Source: Nocardioides zeae
GTDB taxonomy: Bacteria > Actinomycetota > Actinomycetes > Propionibacteriales > Nocardioidaceae
NCBI RefSeq assembly: GCF_030818655.1
Contig: NZ_JAUTAN010000001.1
Coordinates: 1,984,001-2,048,000 of the forward strand
Direction of reading: 5' to 3'
Length of the DNA: 64,000 nucleotides
The notes under the pieces are model-generated. The model was not told the origin of the DNA. It searched no databases and worked only from the letters and a program-made list of their open reading frames with translations. Both the position numbers and the translations under genes were made by a program. This document shows, one piece after another, positions 8,803-17,780 of the stretch (positions are counted from its first letter, which is position 1; each line of letters starts with the position of its first letter).

Positions 8803-11663
8803 TGCGGCACCACGTGGAGGGTGTAGACGGTGAGCACGCTGCCGTCGGCGTCGACGCCGGCGGTGTTGAGCTCCTCCTGGCGGTCGACGCCCAGCTCGAA
8901 CTGCCGCTGCTGCCGGGCGACGTCACGGAGGTCGAGGCGTCGCACCGCCGCGAACCCGGTCGTGCTGCCCAGCTCCTCGAAGACGGTGCGCTGCGACTGG
9001 CCCGCCGACGAGGCGTTGGACGAGAGCGCGCCGAGGATGCCGCGCCCGGAGGCGGCCGAGCCGAACTGCCGCAGCGCCTCGTCGAGCGAGGAGACGAGCG
9101 CCGTGCTGGTGCCGCCGAGGTCGGTCCCGGTGGCACCCATGTCGGCCACCAGCGCATCGCCCGCGGCGCCGAGCCGACCCTGCAGCAGCTCCGCCGCACC
9201 GGTCAGGCGCCGGTCGGCCCGACCCTCGAGGTCGCCGGCGACCCGCGACCCCCAGGCCTCCACGGCCCCGCCGTCGGTCTCCAGGCCCGCGGCGTACTCC
9301 GCGATGAACTCCTGCAGCAGGCCGTCGACCGACTCCTGGGCGTCCGCCAGGTCGAGGAGGTTGCCGTCGAGGTCCCCACCGACCGTGGTGAGCGCGTCGT
9401 CGGCGGCATCGAAGTAGTCCCCGACGTCCTGCGTCAGCGCCAGGTTCTGGCAGTCGAGCGCGGCCCACGCGGCGGCGAGCAGGTCGAGCGCGGTCGTGCC
9501 CGCGGACGTGCCGGGCTCGGGGAGCGTCGCGCAGTCCGTCGTCGGTGCCGTGGCGCCGATGCCGCCACCGGCCGTGCGCGCCGCGTCGATCTCGGTCTGG
9601 AGCGCGGTCACCGCGGCGACGACGTCGTCGCTGCCGTCCGTGCCCGCGGCGAGGGCCTCGTCGACCGCGTCGAGCGCGTCCCCGAGCAGGCCGACCTGCT
9701 CGTTGATGCCCGCGAGGGCGCCGGGCACGTCGCCCTCGACGAGGCCGCGCACCTCGGTCCACGCGGCCGTCAGCTCCTCGAGCTGCGTCTCGAGCACCGA
9801 CGTCCCGTCCGGCGTCGCCGGGCAGAGGTCGAGGCCGCTGACACCGCCGAGCACCTCGTCGAGGAGGCCCCCGACGCCGCTGCCGGGCGTCCAGGTGCCG
9901 TCCCACAGCGGCGCGCAGACGACGCCGAGGAGGTCGTCGATGCCCGAGCCGAGCGACGCGAGCGGGCTCGGCACGGTCCCCGTGCCGTCGAGCTGCTCGG
10001 CGGCGACCTGCTGGAGGGTCGTGATGCTGCCGGCCAGCGCGCCGCCGTCGGCGACGAGCGCCTGGAGGTCGACGAGCTCGCCGCGCAGCGTGGCCAGGGC
10101 GGTGGTCAGCTGCGTGCGCAGCTCCTCCACCTCGGTCGACACCCCGGCCGTGCTGAGGGCGGTGAGCAGCCCGTTGAGCGAGGAGACGGCGGTCTGGACG
10201 TCGCCGAGCTCGGTCGCCACGTCACCGAACCCGGCGGGGCGCACCTGGCCGGCGAGGTCGGCGGCGAGGGTCGCGAGCTCGGCCGCGGTGCCCTCGAGGG
10301 CCTGGCCGGTGGCGGCGAGCTGGCAGGTGACGGAGCGGGGCGTGCCGGCCGCCACCTGCGCCGGGGTCGGGCAGGCCGTCGCCGGGGACTCGGCCTCCGC
10401 CCGGGTGCCGACGAGGGCGGTGAGCGCCTCGGTGGTGAGTGCCGCGCACTCGCCCGACGCGTCGGCGTACGCCGCGAGCAGGCCCCCGACGGAGGCGAAG
10501 AGGTCGCGGAGCGTGGCGTCGCCGCCGGCGGCCAGCGACGCGTCGACGGCGCAGCTCCCGCCCACCGGACGCACCGAGATGAGCTCGCGCGGCGCGACGT
10601 CCGACGGTCCGACGAGCGCCCCCAGGTCGCCGAGGGCAGTGTCGAGGTCGGTCGCGCCGGAGCGGCCCGCGGCCTCCAGGGTGCGGTCGATCTCGGCGCT
10701 CTTCGCGCCGAGGTCGGCGACGATGGTCGCGATCTGGGCCGGGATGTCGCCGCGGGAGCCCTGCAGCTGCCCGACGGCATCGGCGCCGACGCCGCTCGCG
10801 GTGCTCTCCAGGTCGGCACGGATGTCGGTGAGCACGGTGCTGGCACCGGTCAGCACCTGGTTCACGGCGTCGATCGTCGTGATGGTGTCCTGCTGGAGAC
10901 GCCGGGCGCTGCCGGCACGGTCCACGAACGCCGCCTGCACGAGGCCGTCGATCGACGGGTCGCTGACGAGGCCGGGCTGCACGCTGAGGTCGAACGTCGG
11001 CGGCGCGAAGTCCTCGGCCTCGAGCACGAGGCGGAACGTCGCGGTCGTCGCGAGGCGCGGCGGGGCGAGCATGGCCGCCCACTGCACCACGGGGGCGCCG
11101 TCCGCGTCGCGTCCCAGCACGCCGTTGGTCACGTCGTCACCGTCGGCGGCCGCGGTGACGACCCGGGTGGCCTCGTCGAGGGCCACGCCCCCCACGACGG
11201 TGAGCGGGCTGCCGACGAGCGCGAACTCGTCGTACTGGCGGCCCTCGGAGGAGTAGGCGACCTGCGCCGGGCGCACGGTCGTGTTCTGCACGGTGACGTC
11301 GATGGTGACGCGCCCGTCGTGCCCGGCGAGGTCCGCCAGGTCGGTGCCGGAGCGGCCGTCGGCCCGGTAGGCGGTGAGCACGCGCACCGGGAGGTCGGCG
11401 TCGGCGGGGTCGACCGACTCCTCGGTGGTCGTCACCTCGCCGTCGCTCTCGGTGACGAGCCGGTTCGCCACCCCGGCCACGCCGCCGTCGCCGGTGAGCG
11501 TGACGTCGATGGTGCGGAGGCTGCGCGGCTCGTCGGCCAGGGCCGTCTGAGGCGCCGACACCAGGCCCGCGGCCACCAGGGCGACCGACCCCAGGAGGGC
11601 GACACGCCGCACGGCGGGGGTGACGAGGCGACCGCGCGACGGTGCGCGATGCGTGGGTGCCAT
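8799..11663 (-). CDS. Large secreted helical protein, first gene of the kinase operon
   Basis: 954 residues, family not recognised. A clear signal peptide ends at ALA (41-43). About 230 residues of mainly beta sequence follow, then a very long Ala/Leu/Asp-rich helical region with heptad-like spacing, such as VEELRTQLTTALATLRGELV. Eight or so cysteines in the central region (CAVD, ECAAL, ACPTP, TCQLA, VCAPL, LCPAT, DCATL, DCQNL) could form disulfides. I see no C-terminal membrane helix or sorting signal. ATG at 11663 follows GGAGG. The stop overlaps the lipoprotein start, so it leads a three-gene operon. It may be an extracytoplasmic scaffold or partner of the sensor kinase. Confidence 0.8.
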   Translation of the reverse strand: MAPTHRAPSRGRLVTPAVRRVALLGSVALVAAGLVSAPQTALADEPRSLRTIDVTLTGDGGVAGVANRLVTESDGEVTTTEESVDPADADLPVRVLTAYRADGRSGTDLADLAGHDGRVTIDVTVQNTTVRPAQVAYSSEGRQYDEFALVGSPLTVVGGVALDEATRVVTAAADGDDVTNGVLGRDADGAPVVQWAAMLAPPRLATTATFRLVLEAEDFAPPTFDLSVQPGLVSDPSIDGLVQAAFVDRAGSARRLQQDTITTIDAVNQVLTGASTVLTDIRADLESTASGVGADAVGQLQGSRGDIPAQIATIVADLGAKSAEIDRTLEAAGRSGATDLDTALGDLGALVGPSDVAPRELISVRPVGGSCAVDASLAAGGDATLRDLFASVGGLLAAYADASGECAALTTEALTALVGTRAEAESPATACPTPAQVAAGTPRSVTCQLAATGQALEGTAAELATLAADLAGQVRPAGFGDVATELGDVQTAVSSLNGLLTALSTAGVSTEVEELRTQLTTALATLRGELVDLQALVADGGALAGSITTLQQVAAEQLDGTGTVPSPLASLGSGIDDLLGVVCAPLWDGTWTPGSGVGGLLDEVLGGVSGLDLCPATPDGTSVLETQLEELTAAWTEVRGLVEGDVPGALAGINEQVGLLGDALDAVDEALAAGTDGSDDVVAAVTALQTEIDAARTAGGGIGATAPTTDCATLPEPGTSAGTTALDLLAAAWAALDCQNLALTQDVGDYFDAADDALTTVGGDLDGNLLDLADAQESVDGLLQEFIAEYAAGLETDGGAVEAWGSRVAGDLEGRADRRLTGAAELLQGRLGAAGDALVADMGATGTDLGGTSTALVSSLDEALRQFGSAASGRGILGALSSNASSAGQSQRTVFEELGSTTGFAAVRRLDLRDVARQQRQFELGVDRQEELNTAGVDADGSVLTVYTLHVVPQ

Positions 11664-11801
11664 GCGGCGACCTCCGAGAGGCTCCGCCCCGGGCGGCGCT
11701 CCCCCCGGGGCCGTGGACGTGACGGTGTCCCCGGCAGCCTAGGTCGGCTGCGGGGCGACGGGGGTACCTTCGCCCAAGTTCGACAGTGGTCCAAACCACT
11801 C

Positions 11802-11847
11802 GGACCCCGGTCTAGACCAGGAGTCCTCCTGGTCCGGGCCGGGGTCC
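11802..11847 (-). terminator. Hairpin downstream of prs
   Basis: Nested inverted repeats: outer arms GGACCCCGG (11802-11810) and CCGGGGTCC (11839-11847), inner arms ACCAGGAG (11816-11823) and CTCCTGGT (11826-11833). It starts 32 nt past the prs stop in the direction of transcription and precedes the secreted-protein gene. There is no T-run, as is common for actinobacterial hairpin terminators. Confidence 0.65.
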
Positions 11848-11878
11848 GGGGCGGGTGGTGCCGGTGGGGCCGTCGCGC

Positions 11879-12862
11879 TCAGGCGTGGCCGTCGAACATC
11901 GACGTCACGGAGCCGTCCTCGAAGACCGCCTGGATCGCCTGTGCGAGCAGCGGCGCGATGGACAGCACGGTGAGCTTGTCGAAGCTCTTCTCCTCGGCGA
12001 GCGGCAGCGTGTTGGTGAGGATGACCTCGACCGCGGGGCTGTTCTTGAGGCGCTCGACCGCGGGGTCGGACAGGATGCCGTGGGTCGCCGCGATGATGAC
12101 GGCCTTGGCGCCCTGCTCCATGAGGGCCTCGGCGGCCTTCACGATCGTGCCGCCGGTGTCGATCATGTCGTCGACGAGCACGCAGGTGCGGCCCTCGACC
12201 TCGCCGACGACGCGGTTCGCGACGCTCTCGTTGGGGCGGTCCGTGCGGCGCGTCTTGTGGATGAACGCGAGCGGGACCCCGCCCAGGCGGGCCGACCAGC
12301 GCTCGGCCACCTTGATGCGACCCGCGTCGGGCGACACGACGGCGAGCTCGGACTCCGCGCCGTACTTGTCGCGGACGTAGTCCGCCAGGATCGGCAGCGC
12401 CATGAGGTGGTCGACGGGGCCGTCGAAGTAGCCCTGGATCTGGTCGGCGTGCAGGTCGACCGAGATGAGCCGGTCGGCGCCGGCCGTCTTGAAGAGGTCC
12501 GCCACGAGGCGGGCCGAGATGGGCTCGCGGCCCCGGTGCTTCTTGTCCTGGCGGCTGTAGCCGTAGAACGGCATGACCACCGTGATCCGCTTGGCCGAGG
12601 CGCGCTTGAGCGCGTCGACCATGATCAGGTGCTCCATGATCCACTCGTTGATGGGCGCCGTGTGGCTCTGCAGCACGAACGCGTCGCAGCCGCGCACCGA
12701 CTCCTCGTAGCGCACGTACTTCTCCGAGTTGGCGAAGTCGTACATCGACGAGGGCACCAGCCCCGTGCCGACGAGCTCGGCGACCTCCTCGGCCAGCCGG
12801 GGGTGCGCCCGCCCGCTGAAGACCATGAGGTTCTTCTCGCCTACCAGCTTCATTCCGCTCAC
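11879..12862 (-). CDS. prs: Ribose-phosphate pyrophosphokinase (PRPP synthetase)
   Basis: Makes PRPP from ribose-5-phosphate and ATP for nucleotide, His and Trp synthesis. 327 residues. Motifs seen include FANSEKYVRYEESVRGCDAF, MPFYGYSRQDKKHRGREPIS, DLHADQIQGYF, SPDAGRIKVAE and the PRPP-binding loop VLVDDMIDTGGT. GTG at 12862 lies 10 nt after AGGAG; the ATG three codons later is too far from it. It is downstream of glmU with a 124-nt gap, the order found in other actinobacteria. Confidence 0.97.
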   Translation of the reverse strand: MSGMKLVGEKNLMVFSGRAHPRLAEEVAELVGTGLVPSSMYDFANSEKYVRYEESVRGCDAFVLQSHTAPINEWIMEHLIMVDALKRASAKRITVVMPFYGYSRQDKKHRGREPISARLVADLFKTAGADRLISVDLHADQIQGYFDGPVDHLMALPILADYVRDKYGAESELAVVSPDAGRIKVAERWSARLGGVPLAFIHKTRRTDRPNESVANRVVGEVEGRTCVLVDDMIDTGGTIVKAAEALMEQGAKAVIIAATHGILSDPAVERLKNSPAVEVILTNTLPLAEEKSFDKLTVLSIAPLLAQAIQAVFEDGSVTSMFDGHA

Positions 12863-12986
12863 GCCGGATGCGCTCCTACCGCTCGATGCCGTCACGGCCG
12901 GCTTCCCTGCGTCGGCCTCGGGGATTCTCGCGCACCCCACCGGTGACGCCAACTCAGGGTCGGCCCGTGCTCACACCGTGGTCACC

Positions 12987-14495
12987 TCAGGAGAGCGGGG
13001 GCTGCCCGTCCGCGGGCTCGTTCCCGACGTCGTGGCCGGTGTCCGCGGCGCCGGGGTACGCCGCCTCGTCCGACGCGCCCCGGGCTGCGGCCGCCGCCTC
13101 GGCCTGCGCCGTACCGGGGCGGCGGCGCGCCACCCACCCCTCGATGTCGCGCTGGGGTCCGGCGGAGACGGCCAGGGCGCCCGCGGGGACGTCCGAGCGG
13201 ACCACGGTGCCCGCGCCGGTGCTGGCCCCGTCGCCGATCGTGACGGGCGCCACGAAGGTGTTGTTCGACCCGGTGCGCGCGTGCTTGCCGACGACGGTGC
13301 GGTGCTTGGCGACCCCGTCGTAGTTCGCGACGATCGTGCCGGCGCCGATGTTGGTGCCGTCGCCGATCTCGGCGTCCCCGACGTAGGACAGGTGGGGCAC
13401 CTTGGCACCGTCGCCGATGACGGCGTTCTTGGTCTCGACGAAGGCGCCGATCTTGCCGGCCGCCCCGAGGCGGGTGCCGGGCCGCAGGTAGGAGTACGGA
13501 CCCACCGTCGCGCCGTCCCCGACGACGGCCAGCTGGCCGTGGGTGCGCACGACGCGGGCGCCGGCGCCGACCTCGCAGTCCTCGAGCGTCGTGTCGGGGC
13601 CGATGACGGCGTCCTCCGCGACGACGGTGGCGCCCAGCAGCTGGGTGCCCGGGAGGATCGTCACGTCGGGCGCGAGCACCACGTCGCTGTCGATCCAGGT
13701 GGTGTCCGGGTCCATGATCGTGACGCCGACCTCGGTCATCCAGTGGTCGAGGATGCGGCGGTTGAGGAGCCGGCCGAGCTCCGCCAGCTGGGCCCGGTCG
13801 TTCGCGCCGCGCGTCTGCGTCTCGTCGTCGATGCAGTAGGCCCCCACGGTGAGGCCGGTGTCGCGGGCGATCCCGACGGCGTCGGTCAGGTAGTACTCGC
13901 CCTTCGCGTTGTCGTTGCGGATCGCCGCCAGGGCCTCGCCGAGGAACGCGCCGTCGAAGGCCAGGATCCCGGAGTTGATCTCCCGGATCTCGCGCTGGAC
14001 GTGGTCGGCCTCCTTCTGCTCGACGATGGCGACCACGTCGCCCTCCTCGTCGCGCACGATGCGGCCGTAGCCCGTCGGGTCGTCGATCTCGGCCGACAGG
14101 ATGCTGACGGCCCGCTCGGCCGCCTCGTGGTCCGCGACGAACGCCGCCAGGCTCTCGCCGCGCAGCAGCGGGGTGTCCCCCGTGAGCACGACGACCGTGC
14201 CGTCGACGCTGCCCCCGAGCGCCTCCACCGCGATCCGCGCCGCGTGCCCCGTGCCGTCCTGCGACTCCTGGACGGCCAGCACCGCGTCGGGCTCGAGCTC
14301 GCGCACGTGGGCGCCCACGGCCTCGCGCTGGTGGCCGACCACGGCGACCACCCGGGCGGGCGCGACGGCCCGCGTGGCGGCCAGCACGTGGCCCACCATC
14401 GTGCGCCCCCCGACCCGGTGGAGCACCTTCATCGTCTTGGACCGCATGCGGGTACCGCCACCGGCGGCGAGGACGATGACGGTCACCTGGCTCAT
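12987..14495 (-). CDS. glmU: Bifunctional UDP-GlcNAc pyrophosphorylase/glucosamine-1-phosphate N-acetyltransferase
   Basis: Makes UDP-GlcNAc for peptidoglycan in the cytoplasm. 502 residues. The N-terminal uridyltransferase has VIVLAAGGGTRMRS, followed by QEAV and LTGDTPLL-type segments. The C-terminal half is a left-handed beta helix of hexapeptide repeats (GPDTTLEDCEVGAGA, IGAGTIVANYDG) with FVETKNAVIGDGAKVPHLSY around the acetyltransferase site. The tail beyond the helix is longer than in E. coli GlmU and is Ala/Gly/acid-rich, as is usual in actinobacteria. It is divergent from a tRNA-Gln gene. Confidence 0.97.
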   Translation of the reverse strand: MSQVTVIVLAAGGGTRMRSKTMKVLHRVGGRTMVGHVLAATRAVAPARVVAVVGHQREAVGAHVRELEPDAVLAVQESQDGTGHAARIAVEALGGSVDGTVVVLTGDTPLLRGESLAAFVADHEAAERAVSILSAEIDDPTGYGRIVRDEEGDVVAIVEQKEADHVQREIREINSGILAFDGAFLGEALAAIRNDNAKGEYYLTDAVGIARDTGLTVGAYCIDDETQTRGANDRAQLAELGRLLNRRILDHWMTEVGVTIMDPDTTWIDSDVVLAPDVTILPGTQLLGATVVAEDAVIGPDTTLEDCEVGAGARVVRTHGQLAVVGDGATVGPYSYLRPGTRLGAAGKIGAFVETKNAVIGDGAKVPHLSYVGDAEIGDGTNIGAGTIVANYDGVAKHRTVVGKHARTGSNNTFVAPVTIGDGASTGAGTVVRSDVPAGALAVSAGPQRDIEGWVARRRPGTAQAEAAAAARGASDEAAYPGAADTGHDVGNEPADGQPPLS

Positions 14496-14572
14496 GGGGG
14501 GACACCCTAGACGGCCCGGACGACGCGAGGGTCACCTAAGGTGGTGCCTCGCCCCGCCCTGCGCGCGGGCGT

Positions 14573-14647
14573 TCCCCGGTTGCTCTGCTGGCACGGGCGG
14601 GCGGACTTTGAATCCGTCTTTCGTTGGTTCGATTCCAACCCGGGGAG
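14573..14647 (+). tRNA. tRNA-Gln (anticodon TTG)
   Basis: Acceptor arms TCCCCGG (14573-14579) and CCGGGGA (14640-14646) pair perfectly and are followed by discriminator G. The anticodon loop CTTTGAA (14606-14612) gives TTG, reading CAA. The T arm is GTTGG-TTCGATT-CCAAC. The D stem is GCTC/GGGC. Two bases (GG, 14599-14600) rather than one separate the D and anticodon stems. The anticodon stem can be extended to six pairs, so this arm is slightly irregular. CCA is not encoded. A tRNA-Gln gene beside glmU is a known actinobacterial arrangement. Confidence 0.88.
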
Positions 14648-14708
14648 CCCCTCGTCGTCGCGCGTTCCGGCGCGCCTGGCCCGGGCCGGGGGGCGGCCCT
14701 CCGCCGGG

Positions 14709-14860
14709 AAAGAAAACGCGGACCGGGTCCTTCGCCGGGAAAAGAACGCGCGGACTCGGGATGCGACACGCCCGGCCCTCGGGCCCGTCCGGTCCGCGTT
14801 TTCCTTCTCCGGGCCACGGGCCCCGCGCACTTTCCTTCTCGGCGTCCGCGTTTTCTTCCT
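14709..14860 (+). repeat. Copy B of the dispersed inverted-repeat element (doubled arms)
   Basis: Two left arms (AAAACGCGGACC, 14713-14724; GAACGCGCGGAC, 14744-14755), core GCGACACGCC (14763-14772) and two right arms (GGTCCGCGTTTTCC, 14791-14804; GTCCGCGTTTTCTTCC, 14844-14859). The outer left and inner right arms pair over 12 perfect bases. The element fills the convergent space between the tRNA-Gln 3' end and the 3' end of the minus-strand gene at 14887. It could act as a bidirectional terminator here. Confidence 0.75.
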
Positions 14861-14886
14861 CCGGGCAGCGGCCTGGCCCCGAGCGC

Positions 14887-15912
14887 TCAGCCGAGGATCT
14901 CGGCGACCTCGTCCGAGGCGAAGAACGGCGCGAGCCGCGCCCGCACGATCCGCTCGAGCTCCCCGCTCTCGCGGGCGACGGCCAGCAACCGCGGGCCGGC
15001 GGTGGTGACGACGGCGGCGATCTCGTCGCGGCCCACGCCCAGGTCGTCGAGCACCTCGGCGAGCGTGTGGGGTCCGTACGTCGCCACGAGGCTCCGCACC
15101 ACCCCGTCCGTCAGCTCCCGCGCGGGCTCGGAGGCGAGCACGCCGATGACGAGGTCCTGGACGGTGCCGGCGACGCGGCGTACCTCCTCGACGTCACCGG
15201 TCGGCCGCGGCAGCGGACGGTCGGCGTAGGTCTCGAGGACGCCCACGAGCGCGTCGCGCGTGCCGGGGTCGCGCAGGGTGGCGAGCAGGACGGCGTTGAG
15301 CCGCCGCATCGCGATGACGGCGCCCTTGCCGGCGGTGCCGCCGACCAGCTGCTCGACCTGGCGGTCCGCCGCGCCCATCACCTTGCCGGCCGCGCTGGCG
15401 CCGAAGGAGACGAGCGAGCCGACGCCGGGGATCTTCTCGGCGACGGCCCGGTTGGCCTGCACGACCTCGGCCACGACCCGCGTCAGGAACGTCGCGGCCA
15501 GCCCCGCCGCCTCGGGGCTGCGGGTCAGGTCGTCGAGGAGGGCCTCGAGCTCGTCGGTGCGCGCGAGGAGGGCGTCGAGGACCGCCACCAGCTGCTCGCG
15601 GTCCGCGAGGTCGTCGAGGGTCACGGGACCCGAGGGCCCCTCGTGCACGGCGTCGGCGACGGCCTCGACGACCGTGCTGACGAAGGCACTGCCGGGGACG
15701 GTGGAGGTCAGCGCGTGGACCGCGGCCGCCAGCTCCTCGGGCTCGACGACCTGCTCGACCCGCACGACGGCGGCGACGGCGAGCACGTCGTCGACGTAGG
15801 CGGGCAGGCGCTGCGCCGCGTCGGCGCCGGTGAGCTCGTCGAGCACCCATGCGACCTGGGCGTCGAGGAGCCGGTCCGCGGGGGTGGGGGCCTGCTTGTC
15901 GGTGGCGACCAT
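14887..15912 (-). CDS. Hypothetical helical protein
   Basis: 341 residues, not recognised. It is almost entirely alpha-helical and acidic, with a central Gly/Ala-rich stretch (KIPGVGSLVSFGASAAGKVMG) and no signal peptide or clear membrane segment. ATG at 15912 is 45 nt from the divergent DNA ligase gene. Codon use is ordinary for the window. Nothing in its neighbours gives a firm clue to function. Confidence 0.7.
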   Translation of the reverse strand: MVATDKQAPTPADRLLDAQVAWVLDELTGADAAQRLPAYVDDVLAVAAVVRVEQVVEPEELAAAVHALTSTVPGSAFVSTVVEAVADAVHEGPSGPVTLDDLADREQLVAVLDALLARTDELEALLDDLTRSPEAAGLAATFLTRVVAEVVQANRAVAEKIPGVGSLVSFGASAAGKVMGAADRQVEQLVGGTAGKGAVIAMRRLNAVLLATLRDPGTRDALVGVLETYADRPLPRPTGDVEEVRRVAGTVQDLVIGVLASEPARELTDGVVRSLVATYGPHTLAEVLDDLGVGRDEIAAVVTTAGPRLLAVARESGELERIVRARLAPFFASDEVAEILG

Positions 15913-15956
15913 CCGCGCAGCATAGGGCGGTCGGGCGACGGGGATAGGGTCGTCCC

Positions 15957-17162
15957 GTGGACCTTCCGGTGATGCCGCCCGTGCGGCCGATGCTGGCCAA
16001 GTCGGTCGCCGGCGTCCCCGACCCCGCGCGGCACCCCGGCGGCCTGTCCTTCGAGCCCAAGTGGGACGGCTTCCGCTGCCTCGTCTTCAAGGACGGCGAC
16101 GAGGTCGAGCTGACGTCGCGGAACACGAAGCCCCTGACGCGCTACTTCCCCGACGTGGTCGCCGCCGCCCGCGCGCAGCTGCCGGAGCGGTGCGTCCTCG
16201 ACGGGGAGCTGTACGTCGCGACGCCCGCCGGCGCCGGCGGCACCGGTCTCCCCCGGCTCGAGTTCGAGGTGCTCCAGGAGCGCATCCACCCGGCCGACTC
16301 GCGCGTGCGGATGCTCGCCGAGACGACGCCCGCCGGCTTCGTCGCGTTCGACCTGCTCGCCCTCGGCGACGAGTCGTACGTCGAGCGGCCGTTCGCGGAG
16401 CGCCGCGCCGCGCTCGAGGAGGCCCTGGCGCACCTCGTCGGCCGCGCCGACGTCACCACCGACCAGCCCGGCGCCGGTCTCACCGGCTGCCACCTCGTCC
16501 GCACGACCACGGACCCCGACGAGGCCCGCGCCTGGTTCGAGCAGTTCGAGGGAGCCGGGCTGGACGGCGTCATCGCCAAGCCGCTCGACGCGCCGTACAC
16601 CGAGAACGGCCGCACCATGTTCAAGATCAAGCACGCGCGCACCGCCGACGTCGTCGTCGCGGGGTACCGCGAGCACAAGACCTCGACCCCGGAGCAGCCC
16701 CTGCTCGGGTCGCTGCTCCTGGGGCTGTACGACGCGGACGGCTCCCTGCAGCACATCGGCGTCTCCGCCTCGTTCACCGCCGCCCGCCGGGCCGAGCTCA
16801 TCGAGGAGCTCGCCCCGCTCGTCTGCCCGCTCGGCGAGCACCCCTGGGGTGGCTGGGAGGAGTGGGCGGTGGCCAACCCGGACCGGGTGCCGGGCACCCA
16901 GTCGCGCTGGAGCGCCGGCAAGGACCTCTCCTTCGTGCCGCTGCGGCCCGAGCGCGTGCTCGAGGTCGGCTACGACCACATGGAGGGGCGCCGGTTCCGC
17001 CACACCGCGCAGTTCAAGCGGTGGCGTCCCGACCGCGAGCCCACGTCGTGCGGCTACGAGCAGCTCGACGAGCCCGTGGGCTACGACCTGACGACCGTGC
17101 TGACCCCCCGGACCGACCCCCGGACCGACCCTGCAACCGACGCACCCCAGGAGACGCCATGA
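15957..17162 (+). CDS. ligC: ATP-dependent DNA ligase, LigC type
   Basis: Seals nicks using ATP; LigC enzymes act in actinobacterial repair beside the NAD-dependent LigA. 401 residues. Adenylation motif I KWDGFR (Lys35), ELTSRNTKPLTRYFP, LDGEL, FVAFDLLA, LDGVIAKPLDAPY and FKIKHARTADVVV (motif V) are all present, followed by an OB-fold domain with RFRHTAQFKRW. GTG at 15957 is the start. Its stop overlaps the next gene's ATG (ATGA). No Ku gene lies in the window. The C-terminal tail is Thr/Pro/Asp-rich, with a short repeat (PRTDPRTDPATD). Confidence 0.92.
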   Translation: MDLPVMPPVRPMLAKSVAGVPDPARHPGGLSFEPKWDGFRCLVFKDGDEVELTSRNTKPLTRYFPDVVAAARAQLPERCVLDGELYVATPAGAGGTGLPRLEFEVLQERIHPADSRVRMLAETTPAGFVAFDLLALGDESYVERPFAERRAALEEALAHLVGRADVTTDQPGAGLTGCHLVRTTTDPDEARAWFEQFEGAGLDGVIAKPLDAPYTENGRTMFKIKHARTADVVVAGYREHKTSTPEQPLLGSLLLGLYDADGSLQHIGVSASFTAARRAELIEELAPLVCPLGEHPWGGWEEWAVANPDRVPGTQSRWSAGKDLSFVPLRPERVLEVGYDHMEGRRFRHTAQFKRWRPDREPTSCGYEQLDEPVGYDLTTVLTPRTDPRTDPATDAPQETP

Positions 17163-17695
17163 CCTACCACGTCGTGCTGCTCGTCGAGCAGCCGCTGACC
17201 GAGCTCGACGCCCGCCAGGTCACCTCGCTCCACGTGGAGCTCGGCGAGGAGGTGGTCTACGACGTGCTGCTGCCCGTCGACGACGCCGCCGAGCGCATGG
17301 CGACAGCCGTCGGCACGCTCGGGTCGGGCGACCTGGTCGGGTCCCCCAGCTACGCCCTGGCGAGCATCGACTTCGAGGACCTCCACGAGCAGAGCGAGGA
17401 GGAGGCCCACGAGGGTCTCGCGCAGACGCTCGCCCAGCTGCGGGCCACCGGCGCGAAGGCCCAGGGGGCCGTGGTCGCCGACGACCCGATCGGCGCCCTG
17501 CTCTCGACGGTGTCGACCGTCGACGCCAGCGAGGTCATCGTGCTCACCAGCTCGCACGCGGTCGCGGAGTTCTTCGGCGTCGACTGGACGTCGCGGGCGC
17601 GGCGCCACCTCGACGTACCCGTGCTGCACCTGCTCGAGCACGAGACGTTCGCCGAGCAGGCCGACGGCGCCGGCGAGGGCGTCACCGGGCTCTGA
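17159..17695 (+). CDS. Universal-stress-protein-like protein coupled to ligC
   Basis: 178 residues. The C-terminal half (GAVVADDPIGALLSTVSTVD, then ASEVIVLTSSHAVAEFFGVD and RRHLDVPVLHLLEHETF) resembles a UspA nucleotide-binding fold. The N-terminal half is unlike typical Usp. The ATG overlaps the ligC stop, so it is translated with the ligase. A repair or stress role is inferred from that alone. Confidence 0.7.
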   Translation: MTYHVVLLVEQPLTELDARQVTSLHVELGEEVVYDVLLPVDDAAERMATAVGTLGSGDLVGSPSYALASIDFEDLHEQSEEEAHEGLAQTLAQLRATGAKAQGAVVADDPIGALLSTVSTVDASEVIVLTSSHAVAEFFGVDWTSRARRHLDVPVLHLLEHETFAEQADGAGEGVTGL

Positions 17696-17696
17696 C

Positions 17697-17759
17697 CCCC
17701 TCCGGGACGTCATGCGCCCCGGCGGCCGAGGCCACCGCTCCGCATGACGTCCCGAGGGG
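17697..17759. terminator. Bidirectional hairpin between the ligC operon and the LigD-type polymerase gene
   Basis: Perfect 13-bp arms GGGACGTCATGCG (17704-17716) and CGCATGACGTCCC (17741-17753), extended by CCCCT/AGGGG, with a 24-nt loop. It lies between convergent genes, 2 nt after one stop and about 20 nt from the other. Confidence 0.8.
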
Positions 17760-17780
17760 ATGTGGGTGGAGGGGGCCGAC

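Noticed and set aside
4238..8833. Very long plus-strand open frame (over 1,500 codons)
   Set aside because: It runs antisense to rplY, the kinase and the binding lipoprotein, which have clear motifs. Its translation is Arg/Gly/Val/Asp-rich and repetitive, as expected from GC-rich antisense frames.
8799..11663. YhgE/Pip-type or methyl-accepting protein
   Set aside because: The helical composition is suggestive, but the membrane helices expected of those families are absent after the signal peptide.
8814..12380. Plus-strand open frame of nearly 1,200 codons
   Set aside because: Antisense to the secreted protein and part of prs; low-complexity composition, no start context and no recognisable domain.
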